Below, piece after piece: positions 18,901 to 33,177 of a DNA stretch of 64,000 nt. Position 1 is the stretch's first letter, and the number at the start of each line of letters is the position of its first letter. The stretch spans positions 170,111,506 through 170,175,505 of the forward strand of contig NC_090023.1 in the NCBI RefSeq assembly GCF_037176765.1, in the 5' to 3' direction. Under the pieces are notes generated by a model. That model ran no database searches. It was not told where the DNA came from and was given only the letters and a program-made list of their open reading frames with translations. Source of the stretch: Anolis sagrei. Its lineage: Eukaryota; Chordata; Lepidosauria; Squamata; Anolidae. The position numbers were made by a program, and so were the translations under genes.

Positions 18901-21900
18901 GATTCTACTTGAACAATCATTGAATCATAGAATCAAAGAGTTGGAAGAGACCTCATGGGCCATCCAGTCCAACCCCCTGCCAAGAAGCAGGAATATTGCA
19001 TTCAAATCACCCCTGACAGATGGCCATCCAGCCTCTGTTTAAAAGCTTCCAAAGAAGGAGCCTCCACCACACTCCGGGGCAGAGAGTTCCACTGCTGAAC
19101 AGCTCTCACAGTCAGGAAGTTCTTCCTCATGTTCGGATGGAATCTCCTTTCTTGTAGTTTAGGAAGCATTAGGAAGAACTTCCTCACCATTTGATCTCTT
19201 CAACAGTGGAACTCTCTGCCTCCGAATGCGGTGGAAGCTCCTTCCTTGGATGCTTTTAAATGGGCTGGATGGCAGTCTGGCAGGGGTATTTTTATTGTGC
19301 TTTTCCTGCATGGCAGGAGGTTGGACTAGATGGCCCTTGTGATTTCTTCCAGTTCTATGATTCTATGAAAACATTATCCTATGAGTTTAGATTCATGTAA
19401 ACTCTCATGAGTTTAGTTTCCTGTAAACTCGTAAGAGTTTAGACTCCTATAATGCAGTGCAATACAGTAAAACATCATCATATGAGTTTAGATAAAGGTA
19501 AAGGTTTTCCCCTGACATTAAGTCCATTTGTGTCCGACTCTGGGGTGTGGTGCTCGTCTCCATTTCTAAGCTGAAGAGCCAGTGTTATCTGTAGACACCT
19601 CCAAGGTCATGTGACCGGCATGACTGCATGGAGCGCCGTTAGCTTCCCGCCTGATCTACTCACATTTGCATGTTTTTGAACTGCTATGTTGGCAGAAGCT
19701 GGGGCCAACAGCGGAAGCTCACGCCGCTCACCGGATTCGAACCTGCAACCTTTCGGTCAACTCATATGAGCTTAGACTCATGTAAACCCATATGAGTTTA
19801 GATTCCTATAATGCTGTTCAGTGCAGTAAAAATCATTGTATGAGTTTAGACTTATGAGTTTACACTGAGCATATAATACTGTTTGGAACTGCCTTATGTG
19901 GCAGTGTGGATGGAGCCTTGTCTTAAAACCTGTTGTGAAGGGAAGTTGGGATTCACCACCTCCCTCACATAGGAACTGCTAGCCTTGATAGCCTGGGGTC
20001 CATCAACACTGTAGAACAAATGAGGTTTGACCCTGTTTGAATTGCCATGGCTCAGTGTAATTGAATCATCGAAGCAGTAGTTTGGTGAGACGCTGGCACT
20101 CATTGGCGGGGAAGGCTAAAAACCTGGTGAAACTGCAGCTTTAGAGATAGTGACACCCATGCTTTAGGGTGATTCAATGCACATACTATTTGTTTCATAT
20201 ACAAAATTCTGAAAAATGTTGTGTATAAAATTACCTGCCATGCAGCAATGTCTTAATGGGGGAAAGTTTGGGATATCAGAGAATCTCCTTCAAACTTTGT
20301 ATAAGGTATGATATGGGTCTCATCTCATAGGAAAATTCTAGTTTCTCCAGGTAGCTCGGGCCTGTGGCAGTATACAAGTCTAATAAATAAATAATTAAAT
20401 AAAATATTTGATGACAAGATCATATGTTACAACTTTTAAAATCTGACAATTTACTAGTTAAAAGATTTCTATAAATATAAACTTCAGTCATTCCATACCA
20501 GATCTCTCCGTGATTATGTCACTGAGAGCTATGCTACAGTGTAAACGCTTTGCCCTCATTCACTCCAGTTTCAATAAAAGTAAGGCTACTGAATCAATGG
20601 AATATATATATATATGTACATAATGAGGTATCTTTATGTATATAGATATTTCAAAATCTTTGAATAAGGATACTCAACCTGTAGCATCAATCTTATAGCT
20701 GTACTTCTCTAGGGTTGTGGAAGTGTGTTATGTACATTGTTTCATTATTTACCACTGCAAGTAGAGTTCGCACAGTAACATAATTGCTAAAGATCTGTGA
20801 GACTTTGAGCCTTTTAATATCCATGTTTGTTTTTGACTTCTTAATCCTCTTGTCACACTGGAAGTGATGGAGCATGGAAAGACAGAAAAATTGTAGGGCA
20901 AAGGTGAGATTAGGGCTGTGTTCTAAAGAAAGTGTGGGTGTATTTATAGCCTGAATTGCACATGAAGTTCAAAGCTATAGTTAAGGTTCTGTTGGAACCA
21001 GGGTGAAATAGAACATGTTCATGCTTATGGAGAAAACAAAAACAACACTGCATGCTTTCATATTGCTAATTCCAGTAATACATGTGTCCTAGAAAACTTA
21101 CTTATGGGTTGTTTGTAGTTTTGTGTGATGATAGTTGCAAAGGGCAAGCAAATTTAAAGGGGAGGAGAATGCGTCTTTTTTTAAAAAAAAAATCTTGAAA
21201 TAACTGCCAAATTATTGGGAGCCAGCATTGCTCTGTCTTCCAGGACTTAGAATGAAATTGCCCATTATGAATAGGGTAACCACATGAAACAATGGATATT
21301 ATTTTTGACAGTCTGAAGAGGAGTTATTTTGGGGTACCTTTATTTTTAGCTGCTCTGTGACTGCAGAAATTGAACCTGGTAAAATTCAAGTAGCCTTTTG
21401 CACTTTTTTTGTCAAAGACCCTTGTATAGAATTTTCAAGAGCACTTGTCAAGTTTTTGTTTTCTCCACAAAGTGGAAGCATAACAACATGACAAACTCCC
21501 ACCTGTAAAATTTCTTTCATGTAATTGTTGGAAGATAAGGGGTGCTAAAATTATTTTGGTGAAAAATTGGCTATTTCTATAGCTATTAATAGCATAATTA
21601 TGAAAATACAGTTAATACCCCATTGAAAAAAGTGTTCCACCATTCCTCATAGATGTACCTTGCTGTAAATGTGACAGTGTTACTTCAGTATCCTGACTCT
21701 TTTCTTCTGTTCAATGTTGTTTGGCAGATAATATATTTTTTGGTGATGAAATTATTGCAAATGGCTTCCATTCCTGTGACAGTGATGAAGATGATAGAGC
21801 CTCTCATGCAAGCTCAAGCGACTGGACCCCAAGGCCACGAATAGGTACACATTCAGATGTCTGTCTAGGGATTCTACTTCATTATCTTTCAAGATCATTA

Positions 21901-21978
21901 ACCCACTTACACACATATGCAATTCTTGCTTTTATTTTCCTAATCAGTACTTCTATCAACACTCTTTCATAAATGAAA

Positions 21979-22012
<34 letters not shown>

Positions 22013-23097
22013 TTACTTATGAAAATGTGGCCCTTTGAACTGTTAACCATCTATGTAGTTTTGTTACACACTTGGAATGAGCAGCTCAGAAGCACTTTTA
22101 TGAGGGTAAAATTAAACATTACATGTAATTTTGATACTTTTTATTCATTAATTTTCATTTTAAAAAACACTAAAATCAAGATTGCATTTTAAAGTGAGTA
22201 AAGCAGTGTCAGGCCAGAGAGGCTTCATCTTTTCCCGTTTTGTTTTGTTTTTTGGTTAAAATATCACCCAACTGTTTTTATTCCCACAAAAGAATAAAGG
22301 GTGTCTGAGAAGCAAAGATTCCCTCCTCCTCCTTTCCTGTTTTGTTTTTCAGATGACACCAACACTGGGGGGGGGGGGGGGGGGGGGGCTACAGTTACCA
22401 AAATGCATCCTCTCTTTTATAGAATATTAAGAACTGCTACCCCCAAAATAAGTAATGGGGCATCATGCCAGTGCAACATGATTTGTATGGTTGTTGTTAA
22501 ACAACAGTTGTAAGGAGCTCTGGGGTGCTAGTTGAATTCTTTAGAGCAGATCAATATCAATTCTACTCTGATTTCAACAGCTACTAGAGTGAAAAATGGG
22601 TTCAGACTTGCCAAGACCGGGGAAGACAGTCATGAGGATTACATCCAAAGGGTTTTCCTACCACCCGAGGTTTCCTGACACAGATTTCTGAGTTGATACA
22701 TAGAAATGGTACTTCACCCAATTGTGTTTTGGGTATTAGCTGTATGAATTGTTGAGATGACACATATTAGATACAAACTCTGTAAATAACTCCAAATACA
22801 CGAATGCTGGAAGTAAGCATCAAATGCTCCCTTTTCAGTACTCAATATGCTTTATAACAGGGGTCCTCAAACTTTTTAAACAGAGGGCCAGGTCACAGTC
22901 CCTCAAACTGTTGGAGGGCCGGATTTTAATTTGAAAAAAACATGAATGAATTCCTATGCACACTGCACTCATCATATTTGTAGTGCAAAAAACACTTAAA
23001 AACAATACCATAATTAAAATGAAGAAAATTTTAACAAATATAAACTTATTGGTATTTCAGTGGGAAGTGTGAGCCTGCTTCTGGCTGATGAGATAGG

Positions 23098-23129
<32 letters not shown>

Positions 23130-26100
23130 GTGCTTTCAAGTCGTTTCAGACTTAGGTTGACCCTGAGCAAGAGCCGGGTAAATGACCTTGGAGGGCCGTA
23201 TCCGGCCCTCGGGCCTTATTTTGGGTGGCCCTGCTTTATGATATAGTTAGGTTAGTTTAATTGTAAAGCCTTAGTAATTAAACATTTCTTATTGGCAGAA
23301 AATGTCATTCCTTGTAATCCAAGTCTAGTGGTCCCTAAAATAGGTGTTCTAGTTCTGGTTTTTTTCCCCAAGAACAGAGAAAGAGATCTGGCATCAGAGG
23401 GCAAAATCCAACCTAAAATGTCCCTGTCAGTCCTCCAGGAAGCTTCTCAGGCTTTTAGGTGAAAAAAGGAACAACATTTCAGAGGAGTATTAGTAAATGG
23501 CAAACAAAATGCCCTTCCTGTGGCAGCGAAATCATTTAAAAAAAATAAAATGCTAGGGGAGAGGACTGTTCCTGCTCCTTTCTTTGCTTCCTGGTATGGA
23601 GCCTATCATGGCTTTGCTTAAGATGGGCCCAATGCTCTGATCCTGACAATTCTTAAGATTCTTGAAATCAGAATGGATTAGGAAACTCTGTAAGTTGGTG
23701 AAACATAGGAGTTTATTAGTTTGACAGATATTCAGGAAAAGAGAATGTATTCTGATTTACGGTTGGGTTGGAACTTTGTGTTTGTAAGAAAAATGTTTGT
23801 CTTTTTTATAGGAAAAATGACAGTTGATGTTGGTAGCCCTGGTTCATGTAGTTGATTATTTATTTATTGCATATTTGACACAATTATATCTCACAACTTT
23901 TAAAATCTGTACATTCAAAATTAACTGGTAATAGATTACTAAAAATATAAACTTCATTAGTGAAGTTTATTTTTTATTCATGAACCACTTTGTCTCAATT
24001 TACTTAAGTCTCAATTAAGTAAAACTACTGATTCAGTGGAAGATTCATAAGTCAGTACATATGTTGCATTACTTCAGTGATTCTATTCTAATTGGTATTC
24101 ATAACTGAATTTCTCTTGAAATGGTTGGGCTTTAACTTGTTTAATAGAAATGTAACAGACTATAGTTTTGATCATTTCTACTGCCAAATATTCAAGCTGA
24201 GTATACTGTGTCATCCAGTTCACAATCATTTTATTTTCTTTAATAGGTCCATACACTTTTGTCCAGCAACATCTCATGATAGGAACAGATCCACGTGCAA
24301 TTCTCAAAGACTTATTGCCAGAAACAATACCTCCCCCTGAACTGGATGACATGACATTATGGCAAATTGTAATTAATATTCTCTCAGAACCACCTAAAAG
24401 AAAAAAGAGGAAAGATATTAATACTCTAGAAGATGCTGTGAAACTCCTACATGAGTGCAAAAAAATAATTGTCTTAACTGGAGCAGGGGTATGTATTTAA
24501 TGTTGGATGAAATGTATGGATCGGTATTTTAATGTACTACTCCTGGATATTTGTTGTGAGAGTGGATTGCTTTGTGCTGTGTTAGTGTAAATGCTAGTGA
24601 TGCTCCTAGGCAGATATTTCTCTAGTAAAATGATACATTTATAACACAAACCTCACACTTTTTCTCTCTCTCATATCTATCTATCTATCTATCTATATTC
24701 ATTCATTCATTCATTCATTCTACTTTTCCAAAACTTGCTCAGAGAAAGGACACATTTGATAGTAGACAGGTGACTGTTACTGCTTTAACAAATGCATTGA
24801 TTTGAGACATGTTTAATTTTGTGTTGTTGTGCCTGCCTTCCTGCTCTCCTTCCTCTTCGGGGCCAGTAGCAGAGCAACTGCCTGGGCAAGAATGCAAAAT
24901 GAGCAAGACTGGGAAGCAAAAGAGAGGCCTTTTGCACCCCAGGCAGTTGCTCTGCTGCTTGCCCTGAAGAGGAAGGAGAGCAAGAAGGCAGCCCCACCGG
25001 GACCCCTGGGTCTCAAAACTCCCTCAGTTCTCCTCCCCTCGGCAGACTGTTGGCTGGAAAGGTGGATAGATTGCAGTGGGAAGGGAACAAGTGAAGACGT
25101 GGGAAAGGAAGCTGGGAAAGTGGAAAGACGGGGTGGGACAAGGGGCAAGACAGGGAAATGGAAAAGACAGGCTGGAACCTGGGAAAGGGAGCTGGAAAAG
25201 TGGAAGAGAGGGGCTGGGGATAGTGAAGACTGGGGATAGTGAAGATTGGGGTATGAAGGGGAAGAACTAGACTGGGATGGGAGTGGAAGGCAAGAGAGCT
25301 CAGCACAGGCGCGCACCCTCTCCGCACAGCAACCATGCGCCCCTTCCTCTCCTCCTCTCGGAGCGCTCTCTCTCTCTGCACTTTCCTTCCTCTCCTCTGT
25401 CTCCCAGCTGGGTTGCTGTGCAGAGAGGGCGACAGAGGCGGAAAGGTGAGGGTGCTCGCAGGTAGGTGAAGAGATTCTTTCAGCTCCACGCCTTCCTACC
25501 AGGACCCTCATGCGAATATAAGCCAAGGGAGACATTTTCAGCCTTTAAAAAGGGCTGAAAAACTCGGCTTATATTCGGGTATATACGGTAATAAATGGGC
25601 TGATAAGTATATAGTTTAAAACAAAACCTAGAGGTTCGCAGCTCTCCCATACAATAAGTCTTTGGTCACATGTGCTTCTGAGCACAAGCAAAACATTATG
25701 CTACAGTCCTTATAAATCAGACATTTTCATGGAAAGCTTACAAAGTTCTAAAGAATAATATTAGCAGTGGTTGAACTATGCTCTGATTTCCCACCACTTC
25801 GTCCTTCTCCCCCACATCTCCCTAACCCGCTTAGAAAATGTATTGGCCTGCATAGAAAATGTATTGGGCTCTCTTACGTAGTCTTGCTGCAGTTATAGTC
25901 AAAATGTCCTCCCTTATAGTATTTTTCATATACTGAGTAACAGTTACAAAGAAACATAACACTGTTTGGGGTGAAGGGGAGAAGTACAGTTGTTAGTTGT
26001 GACTAATCATTTGGTTTTAGTGTGTTGTCTTGATATTCAGTTATTTTGTACTAGCAACTTAACTTCAAAATGTATGACATTTGTAATACTATTAAATCCA

Positions 26101-29100
26101 TTTCAGGTATCTGTTTCTTGTGGAATTCCTGATTTCCGATCAAGAGATGGCATTTATGCTCGTCTTGCAGTAGATTTCCCAGATCTTCCTGATCCTCAAG
26201 CAATGTTTGATATTGAATACTTCAGAAAAGATCCAAGGCCATTTTTTAAATTTGCAAAGGTGCTGTTTATTTATCTGTTGTTCTAGAAAAGGGGCATGAG
26301 TAATCTGCCAGAAAAAAATTATTTATCTCAAGAAAAGTTTGTTCTCTTGCCATACTTGTTGTGCCCTTATCATGGCCAGCAATTGTTGCTCAGAACCCCC
26401 CTCCCCCCATGGTTAAATATTCCACTAGCATATTACAAGCAACTGTTATATTTGCATGTTGCAATTTTTCACATTTAAACAGTATTTAATATTTGTTTAG
26501 TAAAATGCAAAAAAAATCCCTTTAGTCAGAAATTAGTCTTATATAATAAGTATTATTATAGATTAGTACCATACTTTTCGTAATTTAAATTGCTGTGTTA
26601 TTCAGAGATTAAGAATAGATTGTCCTCTAAATAATGTTGCACCTCCCACTGGCCAGGTATAGTGGGAGCTGTAATCCTGAGGCACACATGTAGCCCGGCC
26701 TACATGTGTGCCTTTCTATTTGTAGGGTGTTTTCACTGGGATCTGTCTAATCATATTACTGTTTTTTTAAATAATATTTTTCAAAGCCAAAATTTTAGCA
26801 CAAATTCAGATAACTTCACTGATAGACAGTTAAATAATGCAGTCCTGTACATGTGTACTCAGAAAGAATACCTCTGCTAGACTGTACATGAGATTACACC
26901 TTAATTCAGTGGTAGAGGCAAGGCACTACCATGTGGTAACAATTATGGAGCTAGAAAGAAGTAGCCTTAAACCTCCTGAAATGGAGAGTGATAGTTGTTC
27001 CTTTTCCCAGCTGCATAACTAGAACACAATAATGACCTGGAAGATCATTGATTGGTGGAAGAGATGCCAAGCTGCCTATGTATCTTGAGCCCAAAGGCAC
27101 ACTCAAAGCTTTGCAAAATAATGATCGTAAAGAATTAAAGCTCCAGCAGCTCTTGAATGAGATACTAGCCTAAGGCTATAGTCCTGCAGCTGAATATAAG
27201 AAAATCAGAAGATAACTTCCTTAGCCATAGTGGACAACCAGTTATCAATGAAAAACTTAGCAAGACAGAAGTGGAATGCCACCGTCTTGTTTATGCTCTC
27301 TGTCAAATAGAAGTAAATTGTCTGTACATAATTGGAGTTACTTTTAGGTAAACAAAGTCCAATATTGTGCTGTATGTTATGTTTTTCAGCAGATGTGATT
27401 AAGAAGTGTGGGTTGTTCTGGAAATGGGAAGGCCTGGGGGGGGGGGAATAGAAAAATTGAGGGGAAATGGGTAAAAAATGGGGGGAAACAGAAAAGGGGG
27501 CAGAAAAATTGGGGGAAACGGGGACTGTTTTTTCCAGACATTCCTATCTAAATATGCACCAATTATAAACCAAAATGAAATAATTGCTTTTTCCAAATTT
27601 ATTTATGTAAATGTATTTACTTTTGCAGGAAATATATCCTGGACAGTTTCAACCATCCCTTTGTCATAAATTTATAGCTTTGATGGATAAAGAAAGGAAA
27701 CTACTGCGTAATTATACTCAGAACATAGATACTCTGGAACAAGTTGCAGGAATTCAAAGAATAATTCAATGCCACGGTCAGTCAAGCTTAAATTTTCTTC
27801 CATACTGAATCTAGGAGTTAAGTTGATGACCTAAGATTGTGTATACTGAATCTTTAAGAATTTTAGAGCTTCCATTACCTAATTATCAAAGAATATATAA
27901 GCAACATACTTTCTGCTTGCACAACTTTTTCTTATGCATGGCGTTGTACTCTCCTGGAATTTATACAAGGCTGGCACTAACGCCTCTTGCGCAAGCAGTT
28001 TCGTATTGCCTCAGAGAGTAGGGCATCACTTGCTCCCTCCACGCTGAGATTGTGCCTGCACTGTGATGACCTCTTCCTTCCCTAGCCCTCCTTTGTGCCT
28101 ATCCCCTCCTTTGGCATGCTACACCATCTGCTTCTTGTCATCATGGGCTGATCAGTCACCATTTTTGTACCTGTTCAAAGTGAATATCATGTTTTATTCA
28201 TAACCAGCACTTTAAAGGTCCTTGAATCAGTTGGCCAGTGATGATAATGCCAATGGTACTGGCAGCAGCAGCTAGTAAGAATGGGAGCTTTTTGCCACTC
28301 CAGTTTGGAATTGGATTTAGGGTGCTGCCAACTTCCAGTATTCAAGCCAATCAGTTCAAAAGTTTGCCATGAATTATAAGAGTTCGACATATTTGTTGAC
28401 ATTATCGTAATGACACTCTTCCCCTTTGCAAAATAATGATAGTAAAGAATTAAGACATGCATCATTGTGTCCAATTCTGGGCACCACAATTCAAGAGAGA
28501 TATTGACAAGCTGGAATGTGTCCAGAGGAGGGCGACTAAAATGATCAAGGGTCTAGAGAACAAGCCCTATGAGGAGCGGCTTAAGGAGCTGGGCATGTTT
28601 AGCCTGAAGAAGAGAAGGCTGAGAGGAGATATGATAGCCATGTATAAATATGTGAGAGGAAGCCACAGGGAGGAGGGAGCAAGCTTCCCTGGAGACTAGG
28701 ACACGGAACAATGGCTTCAAACTACAAGAGAGGAGATTCCATCTGAACATGAGGAAGAACTTCCTGACTGTGAGAGCCATCCAGCAGTGGAACTCTCTGC
28801 CCTGGAGTGTGGTGGAGTCTCCTTCTTTGGAGAGTTTTAAACAGAGCTGGATGGCCATCTGTCAGGGGTGATTTGAATGCAATATTCCTGCTTCTTGGCA
28901 GGGGGTTGGACTGGATGGCCCATGAGGTCTCTTCCAACTCTTTGATTCTATTTAGTTAGAGGTGATGTCCTTAGACAAATCTAATGTGTACCCCAATTTT
29001 GAGAAAGTAATTTAGCCAAAAAAGTGAGCATTAGATTTGAATAAATACGATAATTAGTTATGACCACAGTGGACCCATAGTATTCGCTGGAGTTTGCTTC

Positions 29101-32100
29101 CAGGATTTTATTTGGATACCCAAATCCCTGGGTGCTCGTCCCATAATATACAATAGCTTAGTAAAATGTTGCTCTTTGTACACACACACATGCAATGCTG
29201 GTTGTTTTAGCCTATCAGAGGACCACCCACAGATAAGCATGGGTTTTATATATCCTTGGACAGCCTCCCAGAGATGTAATTAAACAAGAAATGGTTAATT
29301 GGAAAATCAGAACAGCAATACACTTTGGCCTCCTTGAATCTCTAACAGCTTGTGTTTATCTGGCTGTGGGTATTATTGAAATGTTTCAGCACTAGATGAG
29401 TTGAGATTTAGAGCTTGGAAGTGAATTTCTTACTAGCTTACTTTATCACAGTTTCGTTCCTCATGCCCCTTAGTTAATGTTGCTTAGAATCCCTGGCCCT
29501 CATAGAACTGCATATTAATCTACACTTATAGAGTACAGCCTGCATGAAAGTTAGTCTTGATGATTTAAGTAGGGGTAAAGGTACTTATGAATGCAGTCTT
29601 TAAAGTGAAATTGTGATTTTGAGATAAGGTGCAAGGAAACATTTATGATGTTTCATTCTTCCCCATTGTCTCCTTGTCTGGGCTATATACTAAGAAACGA
29701 ATGTGACAGATATGGTCTTTGAATACAGAGATAAATTATAGAAGAAATACTGAAGTGCAAGCATGTTGGAAAGTCAAGATATCTACAGTCACACATGGGT
29801 TCTGACCAAAATAGGTTGTGAATTATTTCAGTTAGTATTTAAACTTAGGATACATTTGTAATATCCTCTGATACTCAAATATATCTTACTTCATATCCTG
29901 CTATATATATTTCAGGTTCCTTTGCAACAGCTTCTTGCCTCATCTGTAAATACAAAGTTGATTGTGAAGTTGTTCGAGGAGATATTTTTAATCAGGTATG
30001 AATGCTAAAGAAATGCTAAGAATGTTGTGGTTTGGACGTTAAAGTATGGCTCTAGAGACAAGGATTTAATTCCCTGCTTTGGGAATTGGAAGGAAGATAT
30101 CAGTTGTGGGTACCTAAATGAGTGATCCCCAAACTTTGAACCTCCAGCTGTTTATGACTTCAACTCTCAGAAGTTTCAACCAACTTTGTGAACAGTCAGG
30201 AATTCTGGGAGCTGAAGTACAAAACATCAGAAAAAGCAAAATTTGGGAAACATTGTTTGAACCCTGCAACTGTTAACTGGTGAGACACATCATTGGAACT
30301 AAATGTCTGTCTTTTGGCTGCTGTCTTATAGTTCTTTTATAACATGGGGGTTAATGTACATAGGATAACAGGAGATATCCAGTATGTATTCATACTCTTC
30401 ATTCTATTGAAATATTTTTCTGCATCTTAGATTGAGAATGCAGCCATAAAGAAAAGAAGTGTGCACAAAGCTCATATTAACATGCAATTGTACTTCTTTC
30501 TATTGGGACAGATAACAGCAAAGGGCTTTCTGTGTATTATCTTGGATCATTTTGGCTCACAAAGCTATTTTAGCATGATACGCAGGCATGGAGAGCAGTT
30601 TAGAAAAAGTTAAGTTATACATTGGCAAATCTAAAAATTAGTTTGAACTTCACATTAGATAAAATGCTCTCTATATGTCATACCTTTGTTGAACTGAGTG
30701 CAGAAAACATTTTGTAAATGCATGTTGTAATCAATGTGGCAACAATTGAAATTTCACCTAGAAATGTTGTGTCTCAGATTTGTTTGTAGAAATTGGACCT
30801 CCCATTAGTTGCATTAGTAATCTGATGCAACTAATGGGCAGACATTAAAGCTTCTGCATCTGCCTTAGCCTTTTGATCCTATAAAACTGAAGCCAGAAAT
30901 TAATGCATTGCTTCTGCATAGGTTGTTCCTAGATGTCCCAGATGCCCACCTGATGAACCACTTGCCATCATGAAGCCAGAAATAGTGTTCTTTGGTGAAA
31001 ATCTCCCTGAGCAATTTCATAGGGCCATGAAGTATGACAAGGATGAGGTCGACCTTCTTATTGTTATTGGGTCTTCGCTTAAAGTAAGACCAGTAGCATT
31101 AATTCCAAGTAAGTATGTATTACTCGTGTTTGGGAGGAGAAGGGGGAGAGTCCAGATTACAAATGTGCTGTATAGTTATGAGAGTCATTGTATTTGGAAT
31201 GGTTTTCAGTCTAGAAGCATTAGAGAATCAAGTAATGGAAATATGAATATATCTAGAACCAGCAGACTCTTGGGAAGGAGAGGTTGTCAGATGAGATCGC
31301 TGATGCCACATCCCTGAAGCCATGGGGATCAGAACAGAATGGGAGGACAATAGAGTTGCAAATAATCAAAACCATGACATATTTAAAACAGATTGTGAGG
31401 TTTATTAAGGGCAATAGGTATTCAGTGCATTGTTTGCTATTTGTTTTTATTTTTCCCCTTTAAATACGTAGGTTCCATCCCTCATGAAGTGCCTCAGATT
31501 CTAATTAATAGGGAGCCATTGCCTCATTTACACTTTGATGTGGAACTCCTTGGCGACTGTGATGTCATCATCAATGAATTATGTCATAGATTAGGTGGAG
31601 AATATGCGAAACTGTGCAATAGTTCAATCAAACTTTCAGAAATTACAGAGAAACCTCCACGACCACAGAAGGAATTTGAAATACATCCATCGGAGTTGCC
31701 ACCTACACCATTAAATATCTCTGAATATTCTAGTTCGCCTGAGAGAATTGCACCTCATGAGTCTCAAATAGTACATTCAGAGCACTCTTCCGAATTTAAA
31801 GCAGCAGACTCTGAAGCTACCTTGGAATCTAAAGAGAACTGTATTGAGGAAAAGTCTCAAGAGCTACAAAACTGTTTAGAAAGTATTGAAAGTCTTCCTG
31901 ACCAGTTAGAAAACCCAGAGCATGTGAAGGAACAGGGATCTAACCAAGGTGAAAACAAAGAAAGAAGTGAAAAAACATCTGTTGAAACACTGAAAAAGTG
32001 CTGGGTTAACAGATGTGCAAAAGAGCAGATAAGCAAGCGGCTTGATGGTAAGTGTTAGTTTGTACTTCAAACTAAAGACTTGTACTTCAGTGTAATTCCA

Positions 32101-33146
32101 GTTATTAAAAGATTTGTACATCTCTCCTGAAAATTTTGTTAAAAACACTTTGTTACTATATCCCCCTGCCTCAATTGGAGTTACAGTATTTACAGTATGG
32201 CCTCATAAATGTAACTAATTTATGAGGCCATAAAGAAAAAAGACTCCGGGGAATGTGGAATGCAGAAGAACTTAATCGGTGTCGTTGATGGACGATGAAA
32301 AGCAGCAGCTCCCCTGGCAGCCAGAAAAAAGTTAAATAGCCTCGGTGTATTTGTCTGTTAAACGTTGTCAAACTGGCATTGAATATTTGCCATATATGTG
32401 TTTACTGTAATCCGCCCTGAGTCCCCTGCGGGGTGAGAAGGGCGGAATATAAGAACTGTAAATAAATAAATAAATACAGTATTAGCCTCAGGTTTGCACA
32501 TACCAATAACCCTCCATATTTTAGAAATCCATAGTTTCCATGATTGAAACCATCTCAACAAACTAAGGTTTGATCAAATCAGAAAAAGAACCGGTTTTTG
32601 TACATGGCTAATTATTTCTAGATATGATTTTAAGGAGCACTGGAACCAATCTGAAGTCCGTTGCTTAAGGCATTAGTTACTACTAGTACTTTAAAAAATG
32701 CAAAACAGTTCATTGTTGTCAAAAGAATCTAATAAATTATTGGTATTTAAAATTTGTAAGGATTTGCATATGTCACGATGTTAGAAAATATCTCTAGTAT
32801 TAAGCAGTTCATTCAGAACCATTTTCAACTTATTGGGAGGTGTTCTCAACACTATCATACATTTTCTTCTGTAGCATGTAGGGATTGAGTTGATCAGCAC
32901 ACTGAACATCTATACACCAAGGGTTTGCAATGTGGTGTCTATCTGTAATTAATGCCCACTAGCCTCAATCTTCAGCTTGCTACATACAATATGTAGGTTT
33001 CTTGATTTGTGAATTGTATTAAAACAGAAATGTATATTTACTTTTTATTTCAAAGTGTGCCATTGTATTTAAAATATGACAACATGTAAAACAAAACTTA
33101 CTTGGAATAATTTTGTTTAGAGTGGGAGATTGCATTCTCATTTAGA

Positions 33147-33177
<31 letters not shown>

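Noticed and set aside
25013-25535. Long overlapping open frames on both strands
   Set aside because: They come from GA/CT-rich repeat sequence around a foldback element. No recognisable protein.
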